Of a stretch of 64,000 nucleotides of DNA, positions 16,656 to 26,053 are shown one piece after another. Source of the stretch: Nevskia sp. (GTDB lineage Bacteria; Pseudomonadota; Gammaproteobacteria; Nevskiales; Nevskiaceae); NCBI GenBank assembly GCA_023229645.1, contig JALNYU010000016.1, positions 21,585 to 85,584 on the forward strand, written 5' to 3'. The notes under the pieces are model-generated. The model did no database searches and was not told where the DNA came from. It saw only the letters and a list, made by a program, of their open reading frames with translations. The position numbers were made by a program, and so were the translations under genes. How positions within the stretch are numbered: the stretch's first letter is position 1; each line of letters opens with the position of its first letter.

Positions 16656-17834
16656 TCAGTGACTGAGCCGTTTGATGGCTAGATCCATGCCAGCCAGGGT
16701 TAGCGGGAACATGCGATCTTGCCCGAGCAATTCGCGCGTTGCGATGATCGACTGCGTATGCGGCCAGCGTGCCTCTGGCTCCGGATTCAACCAAACCGTT
16801 TTCGGGTATGCCGTTAGCAAGCGCTGAAACCACACCGCGCCGGCCTCTTCGTTCCAATGCTCAACGCTGCCGCCCGGATGCAAAATCTCATACGCGCTCA
16901 TTGTCGCATCGCCGACAAAAATCAGTTTGTAATCCGGCGTGTATTTTCGCAGCACATCGAACAATGGGATGCGCTCGCCGTGTCGGCGCCGATTGTCGCG
17001 CCAAACTGACTCATAGATGAAGTTATGAAAATAGTAGTGCTCAAGGTGTTTGAACTCGCTGCGCGCCGCGGAAAACAATTCTTCGCAGACTTTAATGTGC
17101 GGATCCATCGACCCGCCGACATCCAGAAACAACAGCACCTTAACCGCGTTATGACGCTCCGGCTGCATCTTGATGTCCAGCCAGCCGGCGTTGCGCGCGG
17201 TTGAGGCAATGGTGCCATCGAGATCGAATATATCCGCCGAACCCTGCCGCGCGAAGCGGCGTAGCTTGCGTAGCGCCACTTTCAGATTACGCGTGCCCAG
17301 CTCCACGGTGTCGTCGAGATTGCGATAATTGCGCTGCTCCCAAACCTTCACCGCCCGCTTCTGCCCGCCCTCGCCGCCAATACGCACGCCTTCCGGGTTA
17401 AAGCCGCTGTTGCCGAACGGCGAAGTACCGCCGGTGCCGACCCATTTATTGCCGCCCTGATGGCGCTCCTTCTGCTCCGCCAGGCGCTGCTTCAGGGTTT
17501 CCATCAGTTGCTCGAAACCGCCCAACGCGGCGATCTGTGCTTTTTCTGCGTCGGTTAGCAGCTTTTCCATCTCACGCCGCAGCCATTCATCCGGAACCAG
17601 CGCAGCCCAGCTATCGAACGCGGTTTCGGCACCTTTGAAATACGCAGAAAATGCACGGTCGTAGCGATCGTAATGGCTTTCGTCTTTGACCAACACGGTA
17701 CGCGCAAGCAGGTAAAAGTCGTTCAAATCGTACAGCGCGACGTGCTGCTTTAAGCCTTCCAGCAGCGTTAAAAACTCGCCCAGCCCCGGCTTGAGCCCGG
17801 CGCTGCGCAAGGTCAGAAAGAAGCCGATCAGCAT
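16656..17834 (-). CDS. VWA domain-containing CoxE-like protein
   Basis: 392 residues. An N-terminal helical region (MLIGFFLTLRSAGLKPGLGEF) precedes a Gly-rich linker (GTGGTSPFGNSGFNPEG) and a C-terminal von Willebrand A domain. The MIDAS motif reads DVGGSMD, with Gly where the classic DxSxS has its first Ser; CoxE-like proteins often vary here. FVGDATMSAYEIL and WLNPEPEARWPHT are later VWA landmarks. Such proteins pair with MoxR AAA+ ATPases to remodel or insert metal into targets. The MoxR gene is 730 bp away on the same strand, split from it by an opposite-strand glycosylase gene. Confidence 0.88.
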   Translation of the reverse strand: MLIGFFLTLRSAGLKPGLGEFLTLLEGLKQHVALYDLNDFYLLARTVLVKDESHYDRYDRAFSAYFKGAETAFDSWAALVPDEWLRREMEKLLTDAEKAQIAALGGFEQLMETLKQRLAEQKERHQGGNKWVGTGGTSPFGNSGFNPEGVRIGGEGGQKRAVKVWEQRNYRNLDDTVELGTRNLKVALRKLRRFARQGSADIFDLDGTIASTARNAGWLDIKMQPERHNAVKVLLFLDVGGSMDPHIKVCEELFSAARSEFKHLEHYYFHNFIYESVWRDNRRRHGERIPLFDVLRKYTPDYKLIFVGDATMSAYEILHPGGSVEHWNEEAGAVWFQRLLTAYPKTVWLNPEPEARWPHTQSIIATRELLGQDRMFPLTLAGMDLAIKRLSH

Positions 17835-17902
17835 GGTGATTTAACGCACGGTTCAGAAGTTCAGGCATTCTAGCGCGCCTCGCCCTCACCGCAGTTTTCG
17901 CC

Positions 17903-18538
17903 ATGATCGACCCTGACCACCTGCGCCAAGCCGAAGCGAAATTAGGCCGCGCCGATAAAAAACTGGCCCGACTGATTGAAGCGCATGGCCCGTGCACGCT
18001 CGGCCAGAAGCCGCGCGACCCGTTTCATGTGCTGTGCGGCTCGATTATCAGCCAGCAGTTGTCGGTGAAGGCAGCGGATACGATCCAAGGCCGCGTCGCC
18101 ATCGCGCTCAGCGCCGGGCCACGCTTTGAACCGGCCCACTTTCTCGGCGCCGAACACGAACAACTGCGCAGTTGCGGGCTTTCCAACGCCAAGGCGCGCT
18201 GGCTGAAGGCGCTAGCGGAAGCGGTGCACGGAAATCACCTGTCGTTTGAAACGCTGCGACAGCTTGACGACGAGGCTGCGATCAAAACGCTAGACGCCTT
18301 GCCCGGCATTGGCCGCTGGACCGCCGAGATGTTTTTGATTTTTGCGATGGACCGGCTGGATATCTTTTCGCTCGGCGATGTCGGCCTGCGCAACGCACTG
18401 AACCGCGTGCACAACGGCGGCGAAAAGCTCGACGACGATGCCACACTGAAATTCGCGGCGCGCTGGGCGCCGTATCGGTCTATTGCGAGCTGGTACCTGT
18501 GGCGCTCATCCGATGGCGACGTTGAAGCCTGGGCTTAA
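17903..18538 (+). CDS. DNA-3-methyladenine glycosylase, AlkA-like (HhH-GPD)
   Basis: 211 residues. The core has FHVLCGSIISQQLSVKAADTI, a SCGLSNAKARWLKALAEAV helix, the helix-hairpin-helix LPGIGRWTAEMFLIFA and the catalytic Asp in FSLGDVGLRNAL. This superfamily excises alkylated purines in base-excision repair. It lacks the N-terminal beta domain of E. coli AlkA, so it resembles the shorter Mag/AlkA forms. It sits alone on the plus strand between the VWA and MoxR genes. Confidence 0.92.
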   Translation: MIDPDHLRQAEAKLGRADKKLARLIEAHGPCTLGQKPRDPFHVLCGSIISQQLSVKAADTIQGRVAIALSAGPRFEPAHFLGAEHEQLRSCGLSNAKARWLKALAEAVHGNHLSFETLRQLDDEAAIKTLDALPGIGRWTAEMFLIFAMDRLDIFSLGDVGLRNALNRVHNGGEKLDDDATLKFAARWAPYRSIASWYLWRSSDGDVEAWA

Positions 18539-18563
18539 CGGCACCGCGAGGCATGATCGCGCT

Positions 18564-19403
18564 TTACGAGCGCCGGGCCATAAACGCGATGCGCTCGAAC
18601 AAATGCACATCCTGTTCGTTTTTCAGCAGCGCGCCGTATAGCGGCGGTAGGGTTTTCTTAACGCTGGTTTCACGCAATACATTGGGGTCGATATCTTCGG
18701 CCATCAGCAGCTTCAGCCAATCGAGCAACTCCGACGTTGACGGCTTTTTCTTCAGCCCCGGCAATTCACGCAAGCCGAAGAAAACCTCCATCGCCTCTTT
18801 CAGCAAGGCTTTCTTAAGGCCGGGGTGATGAACGTCGACGATCTGTTCCATCGTCTCGCGCTCTGGAAAGCGGATGTAATGAAAGAAACAGCGGCGCAGG
18901 AATGCGTCCGGCAGCTCTTTCTCGTTATTGCTGGTGATGATAATGATCGGGCGCTTGCGGGCGCGGACGGTCTGCTGGGTTTCGTAGACGTAGAACGCCA
19001 TCTGATCCAACTCGCGCAGCAAATCGTTGGGAAATTCGATATCGGCCTTATCAATTTCGTCAATGAGCAAGACCGGCGTTTCTTCCGACTCGAAGCACTC
19101 CCACAGCTTGCCTTTGACGATGTAATTGCCGATGTCTTTGACTTTGCTGTCGCCCAGTTGCGAGTCACGCAGCCGAGACACGGCATCGTATTCATACAAG
19201 CCTTGCTGGGCTTTGGTCGTCGACTTCACATGCCATTCAAAATACGGCCGACCCAACGCCTGTGCCACTTCTTGCGCCAACCGCGTTTTGCCGGTGCCGG
19301 GCTCGCCTTTGACCAACAGCGGACGTTGCAGCGTTACCGCGGCATTAACAGCCAGGGTTAGGTCATCAGTGGCAACGTAATCAGAAGTGCCGGCAAAGCG
19401 CAT
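18564..19403 (-). CDS. MoxR-family AAA+ ATPase
   Basis: 279 residues from ATG 19403 (MRFAGTSDYVATDD), the usual MoxR length; the frame stays open far upstream without family similarity. Walker A is GEPGTGKT, Walker B is LLIDEIDKAD, sensor 1 is IIITSNNEKELPDAFLRR with the arginine finger region, and the C-terminal lid follows. MoxR proteins act as chaperone-like ATPases with VWA partners; the likely partner is encoded at 16656-17834. Cellular substrate unknown. Confidence 0.92.
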   Translation of the reverse strand: MRFAGTSDYVATDDLTLAVNAAVTLQRPLLVKGEPGTGKTRLAQEVAQALGRPYFEWHVKSTTKAQQGLYEYDAVSRLRDSQLGDSKVKDIGNYIVKGKLWECFESEETPVLLIDEIDKADIEFPNDLLRELDQMAFYVYETQQTVRARKRPIIIITSNNEKELPDAFLRRCFFHYIRFPERETMEQIVDVHHPGLKKALLKEAMEVFFGLRELPGLKKKPSTSELLDWLKLLMAEDIDPNVLRETSVKKTLPPLYGALLKNEQDVHLFERIAFMARRS

Positions 19404-19545
19404 ATCAAAGCCCAAAGGACGGAGTTGGACGGAGTGTACTCGAACGCCTCGCAGGCCTAACGGTTTGAAATACGGCAACGCGATCGATTTTGTAAGATAG
19501 TCGTATCGATAAAAGCCACGCGCGCCTGCGCAAAGGAACAATTCC

Positions 19546-19872
19546 ATGAAGAAACTGCTACTCATAGCGTTTTTGGCACCGCTGTCCCTATTGCAGCCCG
19601 CGGCTGCGGCCGACCCCGAAGTTGCGGTTGAGGCCGCACAAGGCGCACTACCCTGTCCGCGCCCAGACCTCGCGGTGAATCTTCGCAAAAAGGAAGAAGC
19701 GGACGAACTCAACAAAAAAGTCGTGATTTATCGCGACTGCGTTCAAGCCTACGTCAATACTCAGAAAAAGAATGCAGATCAGCATGCAGCTGCAGCCAAT
19801 GGCGCGGTTTCTGAATTCAACGCTTTCTCGACCGAACTAAACGAGAAATACGGCAAGACCAATCAGGAATAA
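19546..19872 (+). CDS. Small exported protein of unknown function
   Basis: 108 residues with a clear Sec signal peptide (MKKLLLIAFLAPLSLLQPAAAA, cut after AAA near residue 21). The mature part is about 86 residues, charged and helical (LRKKEEADELNKKVVIYRDC), with two Cys (CPRP and YRDC) that could form a disulfide, and a Lys/Gln/Ala-rich end. AGGA lies eight bases before the ATG. I do not recognise a domain. It converges with pgk, sharing the intergenic terminator region. Confidence 0.75.
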   Translation: MKKLLLIAFLAPLSLLQPAAAADPEVAVEAAQGALPCPRPDLAVNLRKKEEADELNKKVVIYRDCVQAYVNTQKKNADQHAAAANGAVSEFNAFSTELNEKYGKTNQE

Positions 19873-19903
19873 AAAAGCCGCGCGGGCAAACGCTCACGCG
19901 GCT
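19871..19903 (-). terminator. Intrinsic terminator of pgk
   Basis: Stem AGCCGCG (19876-19882) with CGCGGCT (19897-19903). On the minus strand it is followed by TTTTTT. It starts 18 bp after the pgk stop, and its T-run reaches the stop of the converging gene. Confidence 0.8.
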
Positions 19904-19920
19904 GCTACTTCAACAACTGC

Positions 19921-21105
19921 CTAATCGTTGGCGCGCTCTTCAAGCGCCGCGACTGCTGGCAGCGTTTTTCCTTCCAGGAACTCAAGGAATGCGCCGCCAG
20001 CGGTCGAGATGTAACTGACGCGATCGCCGATACCAAACTTGGCGATTGCGGCAACGGTATCGCCCCCGCCGGCAATCGATAGCGCTGAGGAAGATGCGAT
20101 CGCATCGGCCAAAGTCTTGGTACCGCCAGCGAACTGTTCAAATTCGAAAACGCCAACCGGGCCGTTCCAGACAATTGTTCCGGCGCCGGCCATAATTGTG
20201 GCCAGCTGTGCTGCGGTTTGCGGGCCGATGTCGAGAATGCGGTCATCTTCGGCGACGTCTTTCGACGCTTTAACCGTTGCAACTGCCGTCGGCGAAAACT
20301 CCTTCGCGACAACAACGTCGACCGGAATCGGCACTGAAGCGCCGCGCGCGGCCAGCTTGTCGATAATCCGTTTTGCTTCGGCAACCAGATCCGCTTCGAC
20401 CAGCGATTTTCCAACCGGCAGGCCAGCAGCGAGCATAAACGTGTTGGCAATGCCGCCGCCGACAACGAGCTGATCGACTTTGTCAGCCAGTGCATCGAGG
20501 ATCGTCAGCTTAGTCGAGACCTTTGAACCGCCGACAATTGCCACCAACGGCCGCGCTGGATTGCCGAGTGCCTTGCCCAGCGCTTCGAGTTCTGCAGCAA
20601 CCAGCGGGCCGGCGCAAGCAACCTGCGCCTTCAGCGCCAGCGCATGGGTTGTTGCTTCGGCGCGATGCGCCGTGCCAAAGGCGTCGTTGACGTAAACGTC
20701 GCAGAGCTGCGCCATTTTCGTCGCCAGCGCCTCGCTGTTCTTTTTCTCACCGACATTACAGCGGCAATTTTCGAGCAGCACCACTTCACCCACCGGCACG
20801 CTAAAACCGCCGTCGACCCAGTTTTGAATCAGCCGAACCGGCTGCCCGAGCAATTCGCCAAGCCGTGCCGCAACCGGCGCTAATGAGTCAGCCGGTTTGA
20901 ATTCACCCTCCGTCGGGCGCCCGAGATGCGAGGTCACCATGACTGCAGCGCCTTTTGCGAGCGCTAGCCGGATACCCGGAATCGCGGCGCGAATCCGGGT
21001 GTCTTCGGTGATGTTGCCGGCGTCGTCTTGCGGCACGTTGAAATCGGCGCGGATAAAAACGCGCTTGTTGTTCAGATCAAGATCTGCGAGCTTCTTGAAG
21101 AGCAT
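19921..21105 (-). CDS. pgk: Phosphoglycerate kinase
   Basis: 394 residues, full length. The substrate-binding signature FIRADFNVPQD is at the N-terminus, TSHLGRPTEG near residue 60, the hinge region contains VGGSKVSTK, and the C-terminal nucleotide domain ends with SIAGGGDTVAAI and YISTAGGAFLEFLEG. It makes ATP from 1,3-bisphosphoglycerate in glycolysis. It follows gapA in the usual gap-pgk order, but with a terminator hairpin between them. Confidence 0.98.
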   Translation of the reverse strand: MLFKKLADLDLNNKRVFIRADFNVPQDDAGNITEDTRIRAAIPGIRLALAKGAAVMVTSHLGRPTEGEFKPADSLAPVAARLGELLGQPVRLIQNWVDGGFSVPVGEVVLLENCRCNVGEKKNSEALATKMAQLCDVYVNDAFGTAHRAEATTHALALKAQVACAGPLVAAELEALGKALGNPARPLVAIVGGSKVSTKLTILDALADKVDQLVVGGGIANTFMLAAGLPVGKSLVEADLVAEAKRIIDKLAARGASVPIPVDVVVAKEFSPTAVATVKASKDVAEDDRILDIGPQTAAQLATIMAGAGTIVWNGPVGVFEFEQFAGGTKTLADAIASSSALSIAGGGDTVAAIAKFGIGDRVSYISTAGGAFLEFLEGKTLPAVAALEERAND

Positions 21106-21157
21106 AAGAGCCTCGAAAAAGTGTGAAAAAATATCGCGGACAACAGCCGCAGGACAT

Positions 21158-21194
21158 AAAAAAACGGGAAATGCATTTCAACATTTCCCGTTTT
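21158..21194 (-). terminator. Intrinsic terminator between gapA and pgk
   Basis: Stem AAAACGGGAAATG (21161-21173) with CATTTCCCGTTTT (21182-21194), loop of 8. The minus-strand T-run is seven bases. It can partly stop gapA transcripts before pgk; no separate pgk promoter is evident in the 52 bp left. Confidence 0.85.
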
Positions 21195-21213
21195 ACCCAG
21201 CATTCCCCGCGAT

Positions 21214-22224
21214 CTAGCCAGCGTTGGCGAAGGCCACCGTCGTATCGAGCATGCGGTTTGAGAAACCCCACTCGTTGTCGTACCACGAGGTGACTTTCAC
21301 CAGGCGGCCGGAAACCTTGGTCAGCGTCGCATCAAACGTGCTCGACGCCGGATCATGGTTGAAGTCGCTCGAGACCAGCGGTGCTTCGTTGTAGTTCAGC
21401 ACGCCTTTCAGCGGGCCTTCCGAAGCGGCGGCCTTCATGATCGCGTTGACTTCTTCAACCGTTGTGTCGCGGGCGGCGATAAAGCTCAAGTCGACAATCG
21501 AAACGTTGATCGTCGGCACGCGGATCGCGAAGCCGTCCAAACGGCCGTTGAGTTCCGGCAGCACGAGGCCAACTGCGGCGGCGGCGCCGGTCTTGGCGGG
21601 GATCGAGTTATGGCCGGCGGCACGGGCACGGCGCAGGTCTTCGTGATAAACGTCGGTCAACACTTGATCGTTGGTAAACGAGTGAATGGTCGTCATCAAA
21701 CCGTTGACCAAGCCGATTTTCTCGTGCAGCGGCTGCACCAGCGGCGCGAGGCAGTTGGTGGTGCAGGAGGCGTTCGAGATCACCGTCATCCCTGGCTTCA
21801 GTACGCCGTGGTTGACGCCATAAACAATCGTCGCGTCAACGTCACTGCCGCCCGGTGCGGAGATCACAACTTTCTTGGCGCCACCGGCGATGTGGGCAGC
21901 GGCCTTGGCTTTGCTGGTGAAGAAACCGGTGCATTCGAGCACAACGTCGACGCCGAGTTCGCCCCAGGGCAATTTCGATGGGTCGCGGTTGGCCAGCACT
22001 TTGATTTTATCGCCGTTAACGACGAGATAGTCGCCATCGACCGTAACGGTACCCGGGAATGGGCCGTGCGCTGTGTCATGCCGCGTCAGGTGCGCATTGG
22101 TTGCAGCCGGTCCAAGGTCGTTAATCGCGACGATTTCGACATCCTTGCGGCCACTTTCGTAGAGCGCGCGGAGTACGTTGCGGCCGATGCGGCCGTAGCC
22201 GTTAATGCCAACTTTGACTGCCAT
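21214..22224 (-). CDS. gapA: Glyceraldehyde-3-phosphate dehydrogenase (type I)
   Basis: 336 residues. The NAD-binding fold begins VGINGYGRIGRNVLRAL. INDLG carries the Asp that prefers NAD+. The catalytic segment is SNASCTTNCLAPL with Cys154, and a downstream His and WYDNEWGFSNRM complete the site. It oxidises glyceraldehyde 3-phosphate in glycolysis. AGGA precedes the ATG by six bases. Confidence 0.97.
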   Translation of the reverse strand: MAVKVGINGYGRIGRNVLRALYESGRKDVEIVAINDLGPAATNAHLTRHDTAHGPFPGTVTVDGDYLVVNGDKIKVLANRDPSKLPWGELGVDVVLECTGFFTSKAKAAAHIAGGAKKVVISAPGGSDVDATIVYGVNHGVLKPGMTVISNASCTTNCLAPLVQPLHEKIGLVNGLMTTIHSFTNDQVLTDVYHEDLRRARAAGHNSIPAKTGAAAAVGLVLPELNGRLDGFAIRVPTINVSIVDLSFIAARDTTVEEVNAIMKAAASEGPLKGVLNYNEAPLVSSDFNHDPASSTFDATLTKVSGRLVKVTSWYDNEWGFSNRMLDTTVAFANAG

Positions 22225-22351
22225 TGTGATCCTCGGTAAAGGATCGCCGATTTTAGTTGTAGCGCCGACGGCGATCTGCGGTAGTGTCAGTTTTTTAGGT
22301 CGTCCATCATGGGGCGCTGTGGATGGACGAACTGCGTCATTCTAACGCACC

Positions 22352-22387
22352 AAAAAACAAAGCGGAGTCGGTAAAACCGACTCCGCT
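22352..22387 (-). terminator. Intrinsic terminator of exbB-exbD-tonB
   Basis: Perfect 12-bp stem AGCGGAGTCGGT (22361-22372) with ACCGACTCCGCT (22376-22387). It is followed on the minus strand by TTGTTTTTT. It lies 43 bp after the tonB stop. Confidence 0.9.
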
Positions 22388-22430
22388 CGCCTAAAAATCA
22401 ACAACCTACAGATCAGCAATTTTTAACGTC

Positions 22431-23123
22431 TTACTGCAGTGTGTACTGAATCGGGATATCGACGATAACTTCGGCAACGTCGGCACCGACATCAGCTGGG
22501 AACGGCGGGAACCTGCCAACCCGTCGGATCGTGTCGACAGCATCACGGTCCAGCGTTACAAAGCCCGATTTCGAAATTACTTCTGTGCTGACCACGTGCC
22601 CATCGCGCGCGATGTGAATCCGTAAGCTCACCGCACCTTCTTCCTCGTCCCTAACCGCTTTTACGGGGTAAGAGAATGCCTTGCCGATGACGCCTGTCAG
22701 CATGTTGTAGTACGTGCTTGGAACGCCTTTTTGCACAACCGTCGGCGCAGCAGGTGCTGGTGGCGCTGGTGGCGCTGGTGGCACGGGCGGCGGCGGCGGC
22801 GGAATCGACGGCACGTTCGCTGTATCCGGCGCATTACTAACCACCACTTGCGGCGGTGGTGGCGTCGGCGACGGGGTCGGCGGCGTGATTTTCGGCGGTT
22901 CCTTCACCGGTGGCGGTGGCGGCGGAGGCGGCGGTGGTGGGGGTGGTGGGGGTGGCGGGGTAACGAGGTCTACTAGAATCGGCCGCTTCGGCTGTTGCGT
23001 AATCGTTAACTGCGGCCGCACCAGATTGAGCAAAACGAAGATCAATACTGCGTGGAAAACAACCGAGATGATTAAACCGGTGCTGACATTCTTCTTGGGT
23101 TTATTTTGTTGAGCGTTGCTCAC
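22431..23123 (-). CDS. tonB: Energy transducer TonB
   Basis: 230 residues. A cytoplasmic start (MSNAQQNKPKKNV) leads to one transmembrane helix (GLIISVVFHAVLIFVLLNLV), then a Pro-rich periplasmic spacer with a run of 17 prolines and further PPPP and PAPPAP blocks. The C-terminal TonB domain contains YPVKAVRDEEEGAVSLRIHI and SGFVTLDRDAVDTIRR. It carries proton-motive energy from ExbB-ExbD to outer-membrane receptors. The domain is the usual length. It is the last gene of exbB-exbD-tonB, with a terminator behind it. Confidence 0.93.
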   Translation of the reverse strand: MSNAQQNKPKKNVSTGLIISVVFHAVLIFVLLNLVRPQLTITQQPKRPILVDLVTPPPPPPPPPPPPPPPPPVKEPPKITPPTPSPTPPPPQVVVSNAPDTANVPSIPPPPPPVPPAPPAPPAPAAPTVVQKGVPSTYYNMLTGVIGKAFSYPVKAVRDEEEGAVSLRIHIARDGHVVSTEVISKSGFVTLDRDAVDTIRRVGRFPPFPADVGADVAEVIVDIPIQYTLQ

Positions 23124-23141
23124 TAGATTTGCTCCGGCCGG

Positions 23142-23585
<444 letters not shown>

Positions 23586-23588
23586 GGC

Positions 23589-24308
23589 TTAAGCCCGGGC
23601 GCCTGGGGCAAAACGCTTCGAAAGACGACCCGCGTAAACACCAACAGCCGTACCAACGCGGCCCGAGTAACGGCCCATGTCGGTCGATAGTTTGTTGTAG
23701 GCCATGATCGCCGGAATTGCTGCGGCAAGGCCGATACCCGTGGCGATCAGCGCTTCGGCAATACCCGGTGCAACCGTTGCGAGGCTGGTATCGCGGTTGG
23801 CAGCGATGCCGGTAAACGTGTTCATGATGCCCCAAACCGTGCCAAACAAACCGATGAACGGTGCCGCCGAACCCACGGTGGCGAGGAACGGCAGGCGCTT
23901 GTTAAGGCGGCGAATTTCGTTCGACAGCTCAAGCCGCATCACGTGCTCAATACGGTCACGGACTTCGTGCAAGGCTTCGTGCGCGTGGTCGCCCGAACCT
24001 TCGCGCCATTCTTTATTGCCGGCGTCGATAACGCTGACCACCGGGTGCTTGTCCTGATAATTAATCATGTCTTCGAGGGTGCCGTTTTCCAGCTTGTCTT
24101 CGAGACGGTTGATCGCAGCATTGGCGCGCGACATGTCGATGAATTTCTCAACCATCACCGTCCAACACCACATGGAGAAGAACACCAGCAGAATCAGGAC
24201 CGCCTTGACGACGGGATCGGCCTGCGAGACCAGATGAATGATCGAAAGGTCAGCCGGATTAATCGTGCCTGCTGCATCCGCCGCAATGTTGATGAGAGTC
24301 GCTGCCAC
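23589..24308 (-). CDS. exbB: MotA/TolQ/ExbB proton channel family protein ExbB
   Basis: 239 residues starting at GTG with GGAG seven bases upstream. Three membrane segments: VKAVLILLVFFSMWCWTVMV, the central LPFLATVGSAAPFIGLFGTVWGIM hallmark (Thr and Gly lining the channel, quoted as landmark), and ALIATGIGLAAAIPAIMAYN. It forms the inner-membrane pentamer around ExbD. First gene of the TonB operon. Confidence 0.94.
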   Translation of the reverse strand: MAATLINIAADAAGTINPADLSIIHLVSQADPVVKAVLILLVFFSMWCWTVMVEKFIDMSRANAAINRLEDKLENGTLEDMINYQDKHPVVSVIDAGNKEWREGSGDHAHEALHEVRDRIEHVMRLELSNEIRRLNKRLPFLATVGSAAPFIGLFGTVWGIMNTFTGIAANRDTSLATVAPGIAEALIATGIGLAAAIPAIMAYNKLSTDMGRYSGRVGTAVGVYAGRLSKRFAPGARA

Positions 24309-24681
24309 TGGATTACTCCAAAAAATTATTTCTGTTGCGCCAACGCCATATCCCTGGTGCTAGCAATACTTGCACCAACTGGCGCGGCGTGCTGGGAAGG
24401 GACGAATACTAGCCAGTACGCCCTAAATTAAGCAAGCCGCAATATTCTTACATCAATGATGAGGAAATCAGCCGCCGCAGCCGTCATCTCCAGGAACCCG
24501 CGCACAGCTCCAAGCTCCGGGTCTAAATTACGGATTCGCTGGGGGTTTCGGCAGGCGGGGACGGATTCGGCAGCGGCTCAATCTGGTTGTACTGGCGGGT
24601 TCGTAATTAGCAGTTTTCGTGCCGAATTTTTTATTTCGTCGGCGCGACTTAGCGGGGTTTGTCGCCCCGCCGTACTGCCGC
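24309..24681. other. Intergenic region between gor and exbB
   Basis: 373 bp without a supported gene. A weak minus-strand promoter-like pair (TTGCTT 24435-24430 and TAGTAT 24410-24405, 19-bp spacer) could drive exbB. A GCGGGG/CCCCGC hairpin near 24653-24672 lacks a T-run. No Fur-box-like palindrome was seen. Confidence 0.4.
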
Positions 24682-26028
24682 TCAGCGCAGGGTAACCAGT
24701 TCCTCGGCACTCGTTGGATGGATCGCGACAGTGTCGTCAAAATCGCGTTTCGTCGCGCCCATGCGCACTGCTACCGCGAAACCTTGCAGCAGCTCATCGG
24801 CGCCCTCACCGATCACGTGAATACCCGCTACGCGCGCCTCTGCGCCCACACAAACCAATTTCATACGGCTGTCGCGCTTCGTATCGAGCACACCATAAGA
24901 CAAGGCTCGAAAGCGTGATTCATAAACTTTTACCGTAGTGCCGAACTGCTGTCGCGCCGCCTGCTCACTCAAGCCGATTGTTCCAATTGGCGGATGACTG
25001 AAAATCACAGTGGGTATGTTTGTGTAATCCAATTTGCGGTCAGCTTGGCCGTCATAGAGGCGATCTGCGAGGCGTCGACCCGCCGCAATCGCGACCGGTG
25101 TTAGTGGCGCGCGGCCCGTCACGTCGCCGACGGCAAAAATATTCGGGATATTTGTTGCCTGCCATTCGTCAACGCGCACATACCCCGCTGCATCGAGCGC
25201 AACGCCCGCAGCCTCCAGGCCGCATCGCGCTGTGTTTGGGCGACGGCCGATCGCCCAAATTAAGGTTTCGTAATCCGCGGTTGTGCCGTTCGAAAGCGTT
25301 GCACGTAAGCCGGCTTCAGCGGCAACAAGTGACCGCACTTGCATATCGGTGCGAACATCAACGCCTTGCTCGCGCAGCATCGTCAGCAGGGTTTCGCTTA
25401 GCATCGCGTCGAATTCGCGCAGCACCCGGTCCCCGCGAACAAATAAGCTCACCTGCGCGCCGAGCGCCTGCAGGACGCCACAAAGCTCGACCGCGATATA
25501 GCCAGCGCCGACGATGGCGACGGTCTTTGGACAGTGATCGAGCGCGAAAAAGCCATCAGAGTCGATTCCCAGCTCGGCCCCAGGAACCTCTGGCCACTGC
25601 GGCTGACCGCCAGTTGCGATGAGGATGCGCTCGGCCCGCAGCGTTCGCGGGCCACCGCCGATTGTCACTGTTTGCGCGTCAACAAGCTCGCCGTGCCCGG
25701 CGACGACCGTGATCCCGTCCTTTGCCAGATTGCCGCGATAAATCTCGTTCAGCCGCGCGATATATGCTTCCCGTCGGGCCCGCAGCCGCGCCCAATCATG
25801 GGTAACTGCGCCGACGTTGAAGCCATAGCCAGACGCGTGTTGCAGCGCCTCGGCGATCTCAGCTGCATGCCACATTAATTTCTTCGGCACACAGCCGACG
25901 TTGACACAGGTGCCGCCCAGCCGGCCCGCCTCGATTACGGCGACTTTCGCGCCGTACTGTGCAGCCCGCCGCGCGGTTGCAACGCCGCCACTCCCGGCGC
26001 CGAGCACCACTAAATCATAAGCCTCCAT
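24682..26028 (-). CDS. gor: Glutathione-disulfide reductase
   Basis: 448 residues from ATG 26028, which has GGGGAGG at the right distance; the ATG two codons upstream overlaps that site. FAD fold LVVLGAGSGGVATARRAAQ, redox pair CVNVGC followed by VPKKLMW, a second Rossmann motif IVGAGYIAVELCGVL, and the C-terminal catalytic HPTSAEEL. It reduces glutathione disulfide with NADPH in the cytoplasm. The residues after the second Rossmann motif (SLFVRGDRVLREFD) fit glutathione reductase rather than lipoamide dehydrogenase. Confidence 0.93.
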   Translation of the reverse strand: MEAYDLVVLGAGSGGVATARRAAQYGAKVAVIEAGRLGGTCVNVGCVPKKLMWHAAEIAEALQHASGYGFNVGAVTHDWARLRARREAYIARLNEIYRGNLAKDGITVVAGHGELVDAQTVTIGGGPRTLRAERILIATGGQPQWPEVPGAELGIDSDGFFALDHCPKTVAIVGAGYIAVELCGVLQALGAQVSLFVRGDRVLREFDAMLSETLLTMLREQGVDVRTDMQVRSLVAAEAGLRATLSNGTTADYETLIWAIGRRPNTARCGLEAAGVALDAAGYVRVDEWQATNIPNIFAVGDVTGRAPLTPVAIAAGRRLADRLYDGQADRKLDYTNIPTVIFSHPPIGTIGLSEQAARQQFGTTVKVYESRFRALSYGVLDTKRDSRMKLVCVGAEARVAGIHVIGEGADELLQGFAVAVRMGATKRDFDDTVAIHPTSAEELVTLR

Positions 26029-26053
26029 TCTCATCCTCCCCGTTAGAAATCGT

